DNA of 64,000 bases from the NCBI GenBank assembly GCA_937934595.1, contig CALGZA010000037.1, positions 1-64,000 of the forward strand, in the 5' to 3' direction. Origin of the DNA: an uncultured Verrucomicrobiales bacterium (GTDB taxonomy: Bacteria; Verrucomicrobiota; Verrucomicrobiia; Verrucomicrobiales; Akkermansiaceae). The notes below the pieces were generated by a model, which worked only from the letters and a program-made list of their open reading frames with translations, had not been told where the DNA came from and ran no database searches. Positions 33,765-42,951 of the stretch are shown one piece after another. Numbering within the stretch: the stretch's first letter is position 1; each line of letters opens with the position of its first letter. A program made the position numbers and the translations under genes.

Positions 33765-35920
33765 ATATGAGAGTAAGAATACTTGGGTTCTGTCTGACGA
33801 TGATCGTTATTTTAGTGGTGGCATATGCTGGCATCAGTAGTTTGGTAGTGAGCGCGTTGTTAAAAGATGTGGAGGGATATGAGGTGTGGGATGAGCGTGT
33901 TGTTTCTGAGATGCAGACGCTGCCGGTACAGGATGGGGGCAGGGTGAAGCCTTTTCAGACTCTGGCGAGGCGTTACATGTATGGGATGCATGGTGATAGG
34001 ACGATGAAGGTGTCTATAGGTGGTGAGAAGACGAAGCTGAGTCCTACTGAGTGGTTAATGGATGTGATATTTCGTCCTGAGTTAGCGGATGATTTGCCTA
34101 CATTTAGGGTAGATAACTCTGCGATACTTGAGCAGTTGGGGATGGATGTAAATTCTTTACGTGATAGGTATAGTTATAATCAGATAAGGCCTTATCTTCG
34201 CAAGTTACAGAAAGAGTATGAGAGTATATTAGCTAAAATTAAGAGATTAGGTGATGATAGTCTTACGCCTCGGCAGCAACAGACTATTGCTTTTGTTAGG
34301 CTGTTGCAGAGTTATCATTCTCTGAAGAATCCTTTTATTTTGTCAGCTGAGGTGAAAAAGGCTACGGGTTATGGTAGTATGAAGGATTTCTTTGTTACTG
34401 GTAGTACATTGGAAGAGCGCCTATTGAATACTGGTGGTGATAAGATGTCGATTATTGGTATTTTAGACAGTAAGATAGTGGCTGATGCTATATTGTTATC
34501 TGATATTAGTAGTCTAGGTGAGGTCTCTAAATTGTTATTAAACCCTACTTCTGGTAAGCGTGAGTGGCAGTCTATAGGAGAGAGGTTTGCTAAGGTAGCG
34601 AAGCCTAATCAGGCGGCGTATCGGCTCTATGCGGAGCAGGTAGCTGAGCTGAAGCAGAAGCATGGTGAACTGGGTGCTAATACCATTGAAGCGTTTTATG
34701 CTGATTACCTTGAAGTTTTTCAGGCGTATATGAAAAGGCAGAAGAGTTATCCAGATGGTCTGATGGAGGAATTGGTAGAGCTGGAAAAGTTACAGGCGCC
34801 TTACACTGGAGGTAGTTCTGATGAGCAATTGAGAGCTATTTCCTCGTTTAAGGCGGCTTATGAGAGTGAGGTTGATTTTGGCGATGTGGGAGGAGACATT
34901 AAAGCGGAGGTGTATCTTAATAAGTTAGATTATTTTAATAATGGTATAGCTATATTGTTGTTAGCGGGGGTGTTTTTGATAGCGATGTGTTTGTGTGTGG
35001 GGACGAAGGCGAGTCGAGTTTTGTATTGGTGTGTTTATGGTTTAACGGCAGCAGCTTGTTTGTTTACGATAGCTGGGATTGTTCATCGTTCGGTTATTAT
35101 GGGTAGGCCACCTATTGGTACGTTGTATGATACGATGCCCTTTATAGCTGGTGCGGGTTTATTATTGTTAGTTTTGGTAGAGTTGATTCACCGGAAGGCT
35201 ATTTTGTTAGGGGTTTCTGTATGTTTTGGTGTGGCGATCCTGTTTTTGGCGAAGAGGTATGAGGTGAGTGAGGCGAAAGACCAGATGGATCCTTTGGTTG
35301 CTGTATTGAAATCGAATTACTGGCTTGCTACGCATGTTGTGATGATTACTTTGGGTTATATGGGTGGGATAGTGGCTGCTTGCATATCACATTTTTATAT
35401 TATTGGTAGGGCCTTTGGGGTGATAGTGGATAAGAATGATAGGAAGTATTTGACTAAGATTGTTTACGGTATGGTAGCGTTCACGTTGCTATTTAGTCTT
35501 ATTGGGACGATTCTGGGTGGTGTATGGGCTGCGGATTCTTGGGGTAGATTTTGGGGTTGGGATCCGAAGGAGAATGGAGCTTTATTGATAGTGATCTGGA
35601 TGCTTGTGATTTTACATGCTCGTTTGGGTGGTTATATAAGGGAGATAGGTCTTCATGTATGTAGTGTCTTTGGATTTGCGATTATTGTGTTTTCATGGTG
35701 GCATGTAAACTTTTTGGGAGTTGGTTTACACAACTATGGTTTTACAAGTAGTGCTGCGATGACAAATATATGGATGTTTTATGGTATGGAGTTTTTGATC
35801 ATGCTGATAGGGGGAGGGATGGCATGGGTTATCCATGAGAGGAAGGCAGCTGAGAAGATGCGTAAGAAGTTGGAGGCTGAGAATGGAGGGGATTCAGAGG
35901 TGGAGGTTGTTGAGAATTAG
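33761..35920 (+). CDS. ccsA: CcsA/ResC-type cytochrome c assembly protein with N-terminal periplasmic domain
   Basis: An N-terminal TM is followed by about 350 residues of soluble, mostly helical periplasmic sequence. Around eight TM helices follow from about residue 385. The tryptophan-rich haem-handling motif WGRFWGWDPKENGALLIVIW is unmistakable, and conserved His residues lie in GIVHRSVIMGRPPIGT, YWLATHVVM and SWWHVNFLGVGLH. It delivers haem to CxxCH motifs outside the cytoplasm with ResB. The long N-terminal domain is found in Bacteroidetes and PVC relatives of CcsA. It is coupled to resB by a 4-bp overlap. The many CxxCH proteins in this window are its likely clients. Confidence 0.9.
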   Translation: MNMRVRILGFCLTMIVILVVAYAGISSLVVSALLKDVEGYEVWDERVVSEMQTLPVQDGGRVKPFQTLARRYMYGMHGDRTMKVSIGGEKTKLSPTEWLMDVIFRPELADDLPTFRVDNSAILEQLGMDVNSLRDRYSYNQIRPYLRKLQKEYESILAKIKRLGDDSLTPRQQQTIAFVRLLQSYHSLKNPFILSAEVKKATGYGSMKDFFVTGSTLEERLLNTGGDKMSIIGILDSKIVADAILLSDISSLGEVSKLLLNPTSGKREWQSIGERFAKVAKPNQAAYRLYAEQVAELKQKHGELGANTIEAFYADYLEVFQAYMKRQKSYPDGLMEELVELEKLQAPYTGGSSDEQLRAISSFKAAYESEVDFGDVGGDIKAEVYLNKLDYFNNGIAILLLAGVFLIAMCLCVGTKASRVLYWCVYGLTAAACLFTIAGIVHRSVIMGRPPIGTLYDTMPFIAGAGLLLLVLVELIHRKAILLGVSVCFGVAILFLAKRYEVSEAKDQMDPLVAVLKSNYWLATHVVMITLGYMGGIVAACISHFYIIGRAFGVIVDKNDRKYLTKIVYGMVAFTLLFSLIGTILGGVWAADSWGRFWGWDPKENGALLIVIWMLVILHARLGGYIREIGLHVCSVFGFAIIVFSWWHVNFLGVGLHNYGFTSSAAMTNIWMFYGMEFLIMLIGGGMAWVIHERKAAEKMRKKLEAENGGDSEVEVVEN

Positions 35921-35925
35921 TAGAT

Positions 35926-36519
35926 ATGGCTGGTTCGATTAAGCTTGGGGTTTTGGGTTCTGGATCTGGTTCGAATATGCAGGCGATTATTGATGCGATT
36001 GAATCTGGTGATTTGCATGCTGAGATTGTTTTGGTGATGTCAGATTATGAGGATGCTTATATTTTGGAGCGGGCTAGGAGGGCGGGTATCAGGGCTGAGG
36101 TGATAGACTGTGGTGGTTATAAGACGAAGTTTCCTGATGAGAGGCAGGCTGTGGTGGCTTCTAGATTAAGAGATGCTGGTGTGGATATTGTTTGTTTGGC
36201 TGGGTTTATGCGTTTGGTGAAGCGTCCGCTTTTGGATGTGTTTCCGGATAGGATTTTGAATATTCATCCTTCGCTTTTACCGGCTTATCCTGGGCTGATG
36301 GCTTGGAAGCAGGCGGTTGATGCTGGAGCAGAGGAGAGTGGTTGTACGGTTCATTATGTGGATGCGGGGATGGATACTGGGCCGATTATTATGCAGGCCA
36401 GGGTTCCTGTGTTAGATGGTGATGATGCGGCTAGTTTACATGCTAGGATTCAGGTGGCTGAGCATGGTTTGTATCCTAAGGCGATAGGCCAGGTGGCTGA
36501 GGAGCTGTGTTTGGGGTGA
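35926..36519 (+). CDS. purN: Phosphoribosylglycinamide formyltransferase
   Basis: The enzyme transfers formyl from 10-formyl-THF to GAR in purine synthesis. It shows the PurN motifs: VLGSGSGSNMQAIIDAI at the phosphate-binding N-terminus, VCLAGFMRLVKRPLLD, NIHPSLLPAYPG with the catalytic Asn-x-His, and VHYVDAGMDTGPIIMQ with the Asp. Its 197 residues match the family. It starts 5 bp after ccsA, so it probably rides on the cytochrome operon transcript although the function is unrelated. Confidence 0.95.
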   Translation: MAGSIKLGVLGSGSGSNMQAIIDAIESGDLHAEIVLVMSDYEDAYILERARRAGIRAEVIDCGGYKTKFPDERQAVVASRLRDAGVDIVCLAGFMRLVKRPLLDVFPDRILNIHPSLLPAYPGLMAWKQAVDAGAEESGCTVHYVDAGMDTGPIIMQARVPVLDGDDAASLHARIQVAEHGLYPKAIGQVAEELCLG

Positions 36520-36897
36520 GGTGGGTTTTGCTTTTTTTTTGGGATGCGCTGGGATCTTAGATGGGTTGCTTTTTTTGTTTTTTTGTAGACAAATGCTGGG
36601 GGTGTTTTCGCTTGTTTAGTGAATTTTTATTAATGATGGGTTGTCCGGAGAGGCAACTGGAATAACGAAAAAGAGAGCTAATTATGAGTAAGGTCGGTCA
36701 AATGGCTATAAGATTGGGAGGTATGTTGCCTCTGGTTTTGTTGATTGTTGTCGATGGTGGTTGTTTGTGCTTTGGTTGTTTGTGCTTTGGTTGTTTATTG
36801 TTGGTTTTTTTTGGGTGTTTTTCGTTTGAGAGTTCTGGTTGTTTGATGGCGGCTGGATTGTTATAGTTAAATAGGAAACTTTAATTAAATTATAGAG
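36520..36897. other. Intergenic region with a doubtful 60-codon Cys-rich ORF and a short tandem repeat
   Basis: An ORF at 36684-36866 with the odd composition VDGGCLCFGCLCFGCLLLVF is driven by two copies of a 15-bp unit TTGTTTGTGCTTTGG (36761-36790). The upstream AAAAGAGAGCTAATTATG could be a ribosome-binding site, but the product is unlike known proteins and the base bias alone would produce such a run. I do not count it as a gene. No terminator or other structure is evident; the promoter of the following HtrA/Bat run probably lies here. Confidence 0.4.
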
Positions 36898-38058
36898 ATG
36901 AAATTGATACAGTGCAGTAGGAGTTTTATGATGAAGATGTTGTTTTTAGGGTGCATTGCTGGGTCTGCTTTTTATTTGTATGCGTATCGTGGTGGAGCTA
37001 CATCAGGTGCTGATTTTAGTTTTGATAATTCGCCTATTGATCGGTCTCAGGGTGGTAGTTATGCGGGTATGCTGGAGAAGGCTCAGCAGTCTGTAGTGTC
37101 TGTGTATACGGCTGAGTTGGTTCAGTATTTACGTTATGGCGGGTCATCGAGAGATGATTTGTTGAGGGAGTTTTTAGGCCTGCCAAGGTCCGGTAGGCGG
37201 GGTTCGAGTATTGAGACACGGAAGGTTCCTCAGGGGGTGGGTTCTGGTGTGATAGTGGACTCTAATGGTTATATTATTACGAATGATCATGTGATAGCGA
37301 ATCAACAGCGCGGAGTGGCTGATGAGATATTAGTGCGTTTGAGTAATGGGAAGGAGTATAAGGCGAGGGTTGTGGGGCGGGATCCTAAGACGGATATAGC
37401 GGTATTGAAGGTGGATGCTCGTGGGTTACCGGTAGCGAAGATAACGGATAGTGAGGCGACGAAGGTGGGAGATGTTGTTTTTGCGATAGGTAATCCGATG
37501 GGAGTTGGTTTGACAGTTACGAGTGGTATTATTTCTGCGAAGAATAGAAACATTGGAATATATGGGGCTGAGGGGTATGAGAATTTTATACAGACTGATG
37601 CATCGATTAATCCTGGGAATTCTGGTGGTGCATTGGTAGATGTGCGGGGACGATTGATAGGAATAAATTCTGCTATTATGTCGAGGTCAGGTGGTAATGT
37701 AGGGATAGGTTTTGCGATACCGTCACGTTTAGCAGTGGATGTTAGTAAGCAGTTGATACGAGATGGGAAGGTTCAGAGGAGGACTGTAGGGGTGTATATA
37801 TCCTTGTTGACTGGTAGGCAAGCTAAGGGGCTGGGTGTGCGGGAGAATTCAGTTTTTATAAAGGGTGTGGTAGCGGGTAGTTCTGCTGAGAAGGCAGGAA
37901 TAAAGGCTGGTGATGTGGTGACAAAAATTAATGGTAGGGCGATAGAGGGCTTAGGGAGTTTTCGTTCATCGGTAGCTCATTTGAAGAAGGGTGAGCGGAT
38001 TGAGGTTATGGTGGTGAGGGGTAAGAAGGAGTTTAAGTTGAATTTGACGGTTGAGTAA
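36898..38058 (+). CDS. HtrA/Deg-type trypsin-like serine protease with one PDZ domain
   Basis: An N-terminal hydrophobic anchor (MKMLFLGCIAGSAFYLYAY) precedes the protease. The catalytic triad is complete: ITNDHVIA (His131), KTDIAVLKVD (Asp166) and NPGNSGGALVD (Ser252). One C-terminal PDZ domain follows (VAGSSAEKAGIKAGDVVTKI; LKKGERIEVMVVRGKKE). A single PDZ with a TM anchor is the DegS-like layout, but DegS-type sigma-factor control is not implied. It handles damaged envelope proteins. It lies 35 bp ahead of the Bat genes on the same strand and may share their transcript. Confidence 0.92.
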   Translation: MKLIQCSRSFMMKMLFLGCIAGSAFYLYAYRGGATSGADFSFDNSPIDRSQGGSYAGMLEKAQQSVVSVYTAELVQYLRYGGSSRDDLLREFLGLPRSGRRGSSIETRKVPQGVGSGVIVDSNGYIITNDHVIANQQRGVADEILVRLSNGKEYKARVVGRDPKTDIAVLKVDARGLPVAKITDSEATKVGDVVFAIGNPMGVGLTVTSGIISAKNRNIGIYGAEGYENFIQTDASINPGNSGGALVDVRGRLIGINSAIMSRSGGNVGIGFAIPSRLAVDVSKQLIRDGKVQRRTVGVYISLLTGRQAKGLGVRENSVFIKGVVAGSSAEKAGIKAGDVVTKINGRAIEGLGSFRSSVAHLKKGERIEVMVVRGKKEFKLNLTVE

Positions 38059-38093
38059 ATTGCTGGATTAGATTTTTTTGTTGAGGGTTTATA

Positions 38094-40202
38094 ATGTTTT
38101 TCCAATTGATGATGAATGATTTGAAATTTGTTTCTCCTGTGTGGTTGTGGGTTGGGTTATTGGTGGTGTGTGTTTTGGTTGTTGGGTTGATTTTTTTTGA
38201 TAGGTGGAGGAGTCAGGCGTTGCGATGTTTTGGATCTGGTGAATTATTTGCCCAGTTGCGTTCGAGTATTTCTAGGTTTCGGTTTTGGTTAAAGCGGATT
38301 AGTTTATTACTGTGTGTGTTGATGGTTTTTTTGTCATTAGCACGGCCTCAGTATGGATATGAGTGGCGGGAGGTGAATAGGAGGGGGATAGATATTTTAT
38401 TTGCGGTGGATTCTTCAAAGTCAATGCTTGCAGAAGATATAAAGCCGAATCGGTTAGATAGGGTTAAGATGGGGGTGATGGATTTTGTGAATAGGCTGGA
38501 GAGTGATAGGGTGGGGTTGCTGCCTTTTTCAGGGAGTTCATTTTTGTTGTGTCCTTTTACATTAGATTATGGTGCGTTTGAGCAGTCTCTTGAAGCTGTT
38601 ACGACAGATATTATACCGAGGAGGGGGACTGATTTGGCGAGTGCTATCTATGAGGCGCTCGGGATATTTGAGGAGTCAGGAAATAATCATAGGGCGCTTG
38701 TGATTGTTACGGATGGTGAGGATTTGGAGGGAGAGGCGATAGATGCTGCCCGACAAGCTGCTGAGAAGGAAGTGATGATATATTGTTTGGGAGTTGGTTC
38801 TACGTTAGGTGAGTTGATCCCGTTATCTGATGGACTTGGTGGGGTGGAGTATATGCGAGATTCATCAGGTGAGCTGGTGAGGACGAAGCTGGATGAGGAG
38901 GGGCTGAAGAAGCTGGCAGACATTACTGGTGGGCTGTATGCTCCTTTTGGTAAAGTTGGAGAAGGGTTGGATTTGCTTTATAAGGAGAAACTCAGCTTAG
39001 TTCCGAAGGTTGATTTGAATCAGCGTATGCAGAAAGTAGGGATAGAGAGGTATCAGTGGCCGCTGTCTTTTGGGATATTGTTTTTGTTGGTGAGTGTGGT
39101 GCTTGGGGATAGGCGTAGGTTTGGTCTGACTGGTGGCTCTGTGATAGGGCGCATGGCTTTAGTGTTAGTCATGTTTAGCGTGATGAGTCATAGTTCTGCT
39201 TATGGAGATGGTGGTCGGGCACACTACAATGAGGGGGTTAGCAAGTATCAGTCTGGGGACTTTGCGAGAGCTAGAGAGTTATTTCAGTTATCATTGGGAG
39301 CGAGTGATGACTTGAGTTTACATGCTCGATCTTATTATAACATGGGGAATGTTATGTTTAGAGAGGGAGCTTCATTGCTTTCTGGCGGTGATCTAGGGAA
39401 GGTAAAAGAAATGTGGAAGAAAAGTGTTGTAGCTTATGAGGGGGCTCTTGCTCTTGATGAGTCAGATGAAGATGCTGAGAAAAACCGTGATTATGTGCTG
39501 GAGAAGATCGATGAGTTAGAAAAGGAGGAGAAGAAAAAAGAGGAGCAGCAGAAGAAGGATAATCAGAGCAAAGGTAAAGAGGGTGAAGAGGGTAAAGAGG
39601 GTGAAGAAGGTAAAGAAGGTAAAGAAGGTAAAGAAGGTGAAGAGGGTGAAGAGGGTGAAGAAGGTAAAGAAGGTAAAGAAGGTAAAGAAGGTAAAGAAGG
39701 TGAAGAAGGTGAAGAAGGTGAAGAGGGTGAAGAGGGTGAAGAGGGTAAAGAGGGTGAAGAGGGTAAAGAGGGGAAAGAGGGGAAAGAGGGGAAAGAGGGT
39801 GAAGAGGGTGAAGAAGGTAAAGAAGGTGAAGAGGGTGAAGAGGGTAAAGAGGGTAAAGAGGGTGAAGAAGGTGAAGAAGGTAAAGAAGGTGAAGAGGGGA
39901 AAAAGGGGAAAGAGGGGAAAGAGGGGAAAGAAGGTAAAGAAGGTAAAGAAGGTAAAGAAGGTGAAGAAGGTGAAGAGGGTGAAGAGGGTGAAGAGGGGAA
40001 AAAAGGTAAAGAGGGTGAAGGTGGAGTTGGAGATGACGAGGCGCGTGCTGCTGAAAGGCGTGAGTTAGGGAAGATGACAAAGGAAGAGGCGAAGCAGTTG
40101 TTGCGATCTTTAGAGAGTGATGAGAAGAGGTTATTGATAGTTCCGCAGAGTAAGCATGGTAAAAAAGGAAAAGGCCAAGGGACGAAGGGTAAGGAATGGT
40201 AG
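38094..40202 (+). CDS. BatB/BatC fusion: VWA domain, TPR repeats and a giant GKE/GEE repeat tract
   Basis: Two N-terminal TM helices are followed by a VWA domain (about residues 95-280) with the metal-site motif FAVDSSKSMLAEDI (DxSxS), a GTDL threonine and VTDGEDLEG. TM helices near residues 320-365 come next. Then tetratricopeptide repeats (HYNEGVSKYQSGDFARAREL; RSYYNMGNVMFREG) correspond to BatC. From about residue 493 to 643 the sequence is almost purely GKEGEE triplets, and it ends in a basic tail. BatC proteins often end in Lys/Glu/Gln-rich low complexity, but this length and regularity are extreme. Bat proteins are linked to aerotolerance and envelope stress with the MoxR ATPase. Confidence 0.85.
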   Translation: MFFQLMMNDLKFVSPVWLWVGLLVVCVLVVGLIFFDRWRSQALRCFGSGELFAQLRSSISRFRFWLKRISLLLCVLMVFLSLARPQYGYEWREVNRRGIDILFAVDSSKSMLAEDIKPNRLDRVKMGVMDFVNRLESDRVGLLPFSGSSFLLCPFTLDYGAFEQSLEAVTTDIIPRRGTDLASAIYEALGIFEESGNNHRALVIVTDGEDLEGEAIDAARQAAEKEVMIYCLGVGSTLGELIPLSDGLGGVEYMRDSSGELVRTKLDEEGLKKLADITGGLYAPFGKVGEGLDLLYKEKLSLVPKVDLNQRMQKVGIERYQWPLSFGILFLLVSVVLGDRRRFGLTGGSVIGRMALVLVMFSVMSHSSAYGDGGRAHYNEGVSKYQSGDFARARELFQLSLGASDDLSLHARSYYNMGNVMFREGASLLSGGDLGKVKEMWKKSVVAYEGALALDESDEDAEKNRDYVLEKIDELEKEEKKKEEQQKKDNQSKGKEGEEGKEGEEGKEGKEGKEGEEGEEGEEGKEGKEGKEGKEGEEGEEGEEGEEGEEGKEGEEGKEGKEGKEGKEGEEGEEGKEGEEGEEGKEGKEGEEGEEGKEGEEGKKGKEGKEGKEGKEGKEGKEGEEGEEGEEGEEGKKGKEGEGGVGDDEARAAERRELGKMTKEEAKQLLRSLESDEKRLLIVPQSKHGKKGKGQGTKGKEW
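39573..40022 (+). repeat. 9-bp tandem repeat coding for (Gly-Lys/Glu-Glu)n
   Basis: About fifty units of GGT/GGG-(A/G)AA-GA(A/G) encode GKE or GEE. Unit sequence alternates in blocks (runs of GGTAAAGAA, GGTGAAGAG, GGGAAAGAG), which indicates repeated slippage or unequal crossing-over that kept the frame. The long ORFs on the other strand and in the shifted plus frame (HPLHPLYLL, KRVKKVKK) are by-products of the repeat. Confidence 0.95.
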
Positions 40203-40224
40203 AATCAGTTAGATGTTGTTTATT

Positions 40225-42090
40225 ATGAAAAAAAATCAAGTTAGGTTGTTATTGATTATTATAAGTTACATGTCGCTGGTGATATGGAGTGAGGCAGAGC
40301 CGTCTGTGTCGATGAAGATAGAGCCTAAGACAATACCTTTGAATGGTGAGGCAAGGCTTAGTATAGTGATAGAGAATGGTGGTCAGGGGGGGCAGCCTGA
40401 GCTGCCGGCGATGAAGCATTTGATGTTTTCTGCATCTGGTCAGAGTAGCCGTACGAGTATTATTAATGGGGAGGTGACTTCTTCAGTAGAGCTGAGTTAC
40501 AGAGTGACTGCTGATAAGGAGGGTGAATATGAGATACCAGCTGTGACTGTTCAGATAGGAGGCAAGAGATATAGTAGTGATAAACAAAAGCTAAAAGTGA
40601 CAGCGGCTAAGAAGGGTGCGGTTCAATCTAATGCATTTGATCAAAGTGGTTTGAGTGATGCGGAAAAGAAGAAGACGGCCTTTATTAAGATACAACGATC
40701 AGAAAGGAAGGGAAGGGAGCATCTTTATGTGGGGGAATCGCGACCGGTATCGATAAAGGTTTATCTGCGTGATGATCTTAATGTCATGGGGCTTAATAAG
40801 TTATCTCTTACAAATGATGCTTTTACTTTGTCATCGCTGAGCGAAGATCCTGAGCAAAATAGAGAGGTGTTGGATGGTGTGCGTTATCGTGTAATCACTT
40901 GGTATGGAAATATTTCAGGAGTAAAGGCTGGGGAGTATGCTATCAAAGCAAAGATAAAAGCGACGATAGGTGTTCCAGTAAATTCTGCTGGTGGTATGGG
41001 GATGAAGGATCCATTTTTTGATCAATTTTTTAGGCGTTATGAACATAAGGAATTGAGTATAGAAAGTGAAGATGAGGCGATAGAAGTGGTGGCACCTCCG
41101 ATGGCGGGGAGGCCAGATACGTATAGTGGAGCGGTGGGTCAGTTTAAGATAAAGGCGAAGCCCTTGCCTAGTTCACTGGAGTTAGGAGATGCTGTGACTC
41201 ATGAAGTTTACGTTGAAGGTAAGGGGAACTTTGATAGGGTAAGGGTGCCTGTTCTTATGCCTGAAGATGGTTGGAAACGTTATAAGGTTAGTACTGAGTT
41301 AGAGCGTGGGGATGCACTGACTTATCATGCGAGGAAGCATTTTAAGATGCCGACAGTGATTCAGCGACCTGGTGAGATGGAGACTTATTTTAGGTTTAGT
41401 TATTTTGATCCTGATTTGGAAGAATATAAGACGATAGAAAGTCAGAAGAGCGTGGTTCACGTTAAGGGGAGTATGCTAGGTGGAGCTGTGGAGCCGAAGG
41501 TAGCTGGTGGTGATGGAGAGGTTGTTGCTGGAGCTGGTTTAGTTTTGCCTGTGATAAGGGAAGATGTGGGAGGAGTGTATTCGTCTTTAATTTTTCTTTA
41601 TGAGCGGATTTGGTATTGGGTTGTGGGGTTGTTAGTCTTGTTTACTATTATAGGTAGTTTTGTTATTTTGCAGAGACGTAAGTTAGGTTTAGAGCAGAGT
41701 GATTCTTCAGTCAGAAGAGCGCAGGATAAGCGAGAGAAGCAGGAGTTAAAGGCATTGGAGCAACTTATGGATGATGGTGGTGAGGGGGATTTTCTTCAGC
41801 GATGTTGTATGGTTTTGAGGATGCGGATAGCTTCAAAGATAGGATGTAATATGAATACAGTTACGATTAAAGAAGTGGAGGAAAACTTTCCTCACTGTGA
41901 TCATGTGATAGAGATTTTCAAAAGAGTGGAGGAGATAGAGTATGGCTCACATGTGAGTGGTGAAGAAGGGTTGGAGATATGGCTAGATAAGACAAAATTG
42001 GGTTTAGATGAGATAGAGGGTTCTTTAGCTGGTGAGGGTTTTTCTGAGTTGGCATGGGGGCAAGTTGCGCGTTCTGTGGCATCGAATTAA
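40225..42090 (+). CDS. batD: BatD family protein
   Basis: After the signal peptide (MKKNQVRLLLIIISYMSL), repeated beta-sandwich domains fill residues 25-420. They show the BatD pattern SVSMKIEPKTIPLNGEARLS, SSVELSYRVTADKEGEYEIP and VHVKGS. A TM helix near residue 470 (IWYWVVGLLVLFTIIGSFVI) and a helical cytoplasmic tail follow. The ORF track starts at an ATG four codons earlier; MKK gives the better signal peptide. BatD is the large periplasmic partner of the VWA proteins. It lies 22 bp after BatB/C, inside the operon. Confidence 0.85.
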   Translation: MKKNQVRLLLIIISYMSLVIWSEAEPSVSMKIEPKTIPLNGEARLSIVIENGGQGGQPELPAMKHLMFSASGQSSRTSIINGEVTSSVELSYRVTADKEGEYEIPAVTVQIGGKRYSSDKQKLKVTAAKKGAVQSNAFDQSGLSDAEKKKTAFIKIQRSERKGREHLYVGESRPVSIKVYLRDDLNVMGLNKLSLTNDAFTLSSLSEDPEQNREVLDGVRYRVITWYGNISGVKAGEYAIKAKIKATIGVPVNSAGGMGMKDPFFDQFFRRYEHKELSIESEDEAIEVVAPPMAGRPDTYSGAVGQFKIKAKPLPSSLELGDAVTHEVYVEGKGNFDRVRVPVLMPEDGWKRYKVSTELERGDALTYHARKHFKMPTVIQRPGEMETYFRFSYFDPDLEEYKTIESQKSVVHVKGSMLGGAVEPKVAGGDGEVVAGAGLVLPVIREDVGGVYSSLIFLYERIWYWVVGLLVLFTIIGSFVILQRRKLGLEQSDSSVRRAQDKREKQELKALEQLMDDGGEGDFLQRCCMVLRMRIASKIGCNMNTVTIKEVEENFPHCDHVIEIFKRVEEIEYGSHVSGEEGLEIWLDKTKLGLDEIEGSLAGEGFSELAWGQVARSVASN

Positions 42091-42102
42091 TTATTGTTTA
42101 TT

Positions 42103-42891
42103 ATGAAGAAGAGGCATTGTCTGATTATAAGTGGGGTTATTTTATTCTTGGTTGTAGCTGGGGTAATACTTCGTGTTCTTGTAGCTGGTGGAAGTTTAGA
42201 TGCTGGGCAGAAGTCTGCGTTTCACGAGGCGAATCATCATTTTTATGAGCAACGTTATGATGAGGCTGTTAAGGGATATGATGGCTTGCTTGCTGAAGGA
42301 GTGAAGGGTGGGGGGCTGCATTATAACCTGGGTGTTAGTTATCAGTCGCTGGGTAATGTGGGGAGGAGTATTTTGCACTATGAGAGGGCATTACTCTATT
42401 CTCATTATGATGCTGATGCTCGTGAGCGGTTAGAGGAATTAAGGGGGGCAGATTTGTCAGGAGGATATGTTGGTTTTTGGGGCTGGGGCGTAGTGGCGAA
42501 TTCTTTATCGATCAACGACTGGGTTGTTGTGGCTAGTTTGGTAGGAGTTCTTGTAATGGTGTTATTTTTATTGGGTTTGGTTAGAGTGATTACCTTGCCG
42601 AATGGGTTATATGTCTTGTTACTTTTGGTGTTATCGCTGGTGGTGTGGATGGCTTTTTGTGCTGTGCAGACTCAGCGGGAGCGTTTTGTTGATAAGGCGA
42701 TCGTTGTTTCTGATGAGGCTCATGTTAGAGTGTCTCCTTATGATGGGGCTGAAAAGGTAGGTGTGATAGAGTCTGGGGATATGATTTCTTTGTTGCCGCG
42801 GCAGGGGCATTCTCAATACCATAAGGTGAAGCTTCATACAGGTAAGAGTGGATGGCTTAAAGTGGGTAGTTATGAGCGTATTTTGGAGTGA
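42103..42891 (+). CDS. BatE-like protein: TPR plus SH3 domain
   Basis: An N-terminal TM (LIISGVILFLVVAGVILRVLV) precedes two or three TPR units (FHEANHHFYEQRYDEAVKGY; LHYNLGVSYQSLGNVGRSIL). Two further TM helices lie around residues 140-190 (VVVASLVGVLVMVLFLLGL; YVLLLLVLSLVVWMAF). A C-terminal bacterial SH3 domain completes it (IVVSDEAHVRVSPYDGAEKV; TGKSGWLKVGSYERI). That order is BatE. It starts 12 bp after batD. The track's TTG start is replaced by the ATG at 42103. Confidence 0.82.
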   Translation: MKKRHCLIISGVILFLVVAGVILRVLVAGGSLDAGQKSAFHEANHHFYEQRYDEAVKGYDGLLAEGVKGGGLHYNLGVSYQSLGNVGRSILHYERALLYSHYDADARERLEELRGADLSGGYVGFWGWGVVANSLSINDWVVVASLVGVLVMVLFLLGLVRVITLPNGLYVLLLLVLSLVVWMAFCAVQTQRERFVDKAIVVSDEAHVRVSPYDGAEKVGVIESGDMISLLPRQGHSQYHKVKLHTGKSGWLKVGSYERILE

Positions 42892-42951
42892 TTTATTTAT
42901 AAATGAATAGGTAATGATTAAATAGAACGAAGTATAAAAAGAGATAGAAAA

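Noticed and set aside
39573-40022. Repeat tract as a CRISPR array
   Set aside because: Units are 9 bp, contiguous and without spacers, and keep the reading frame. No cas genes are present.
39358-40239. Long minus-strand ORF rich in HPLHPLYLL, and plus-frame ORF 39583-40068 rich in KRVKKVKK
   Set aside because: Both are out-of-frame readings of the 9-bp repeat, which contains no stop in several frames. The BatB/C frame is the one with VWA and TPR domains on its N-terminal side.
42196-42378. Various minus-strand ORFs opposite plus-strand genes (for example 42196-42378, 48594-48911, 55613-55894)
   Set aside because: They are His/Thr/Ile/Asn-rich readings generated by the G+T-rich sense strand of real genes and have no domain features.
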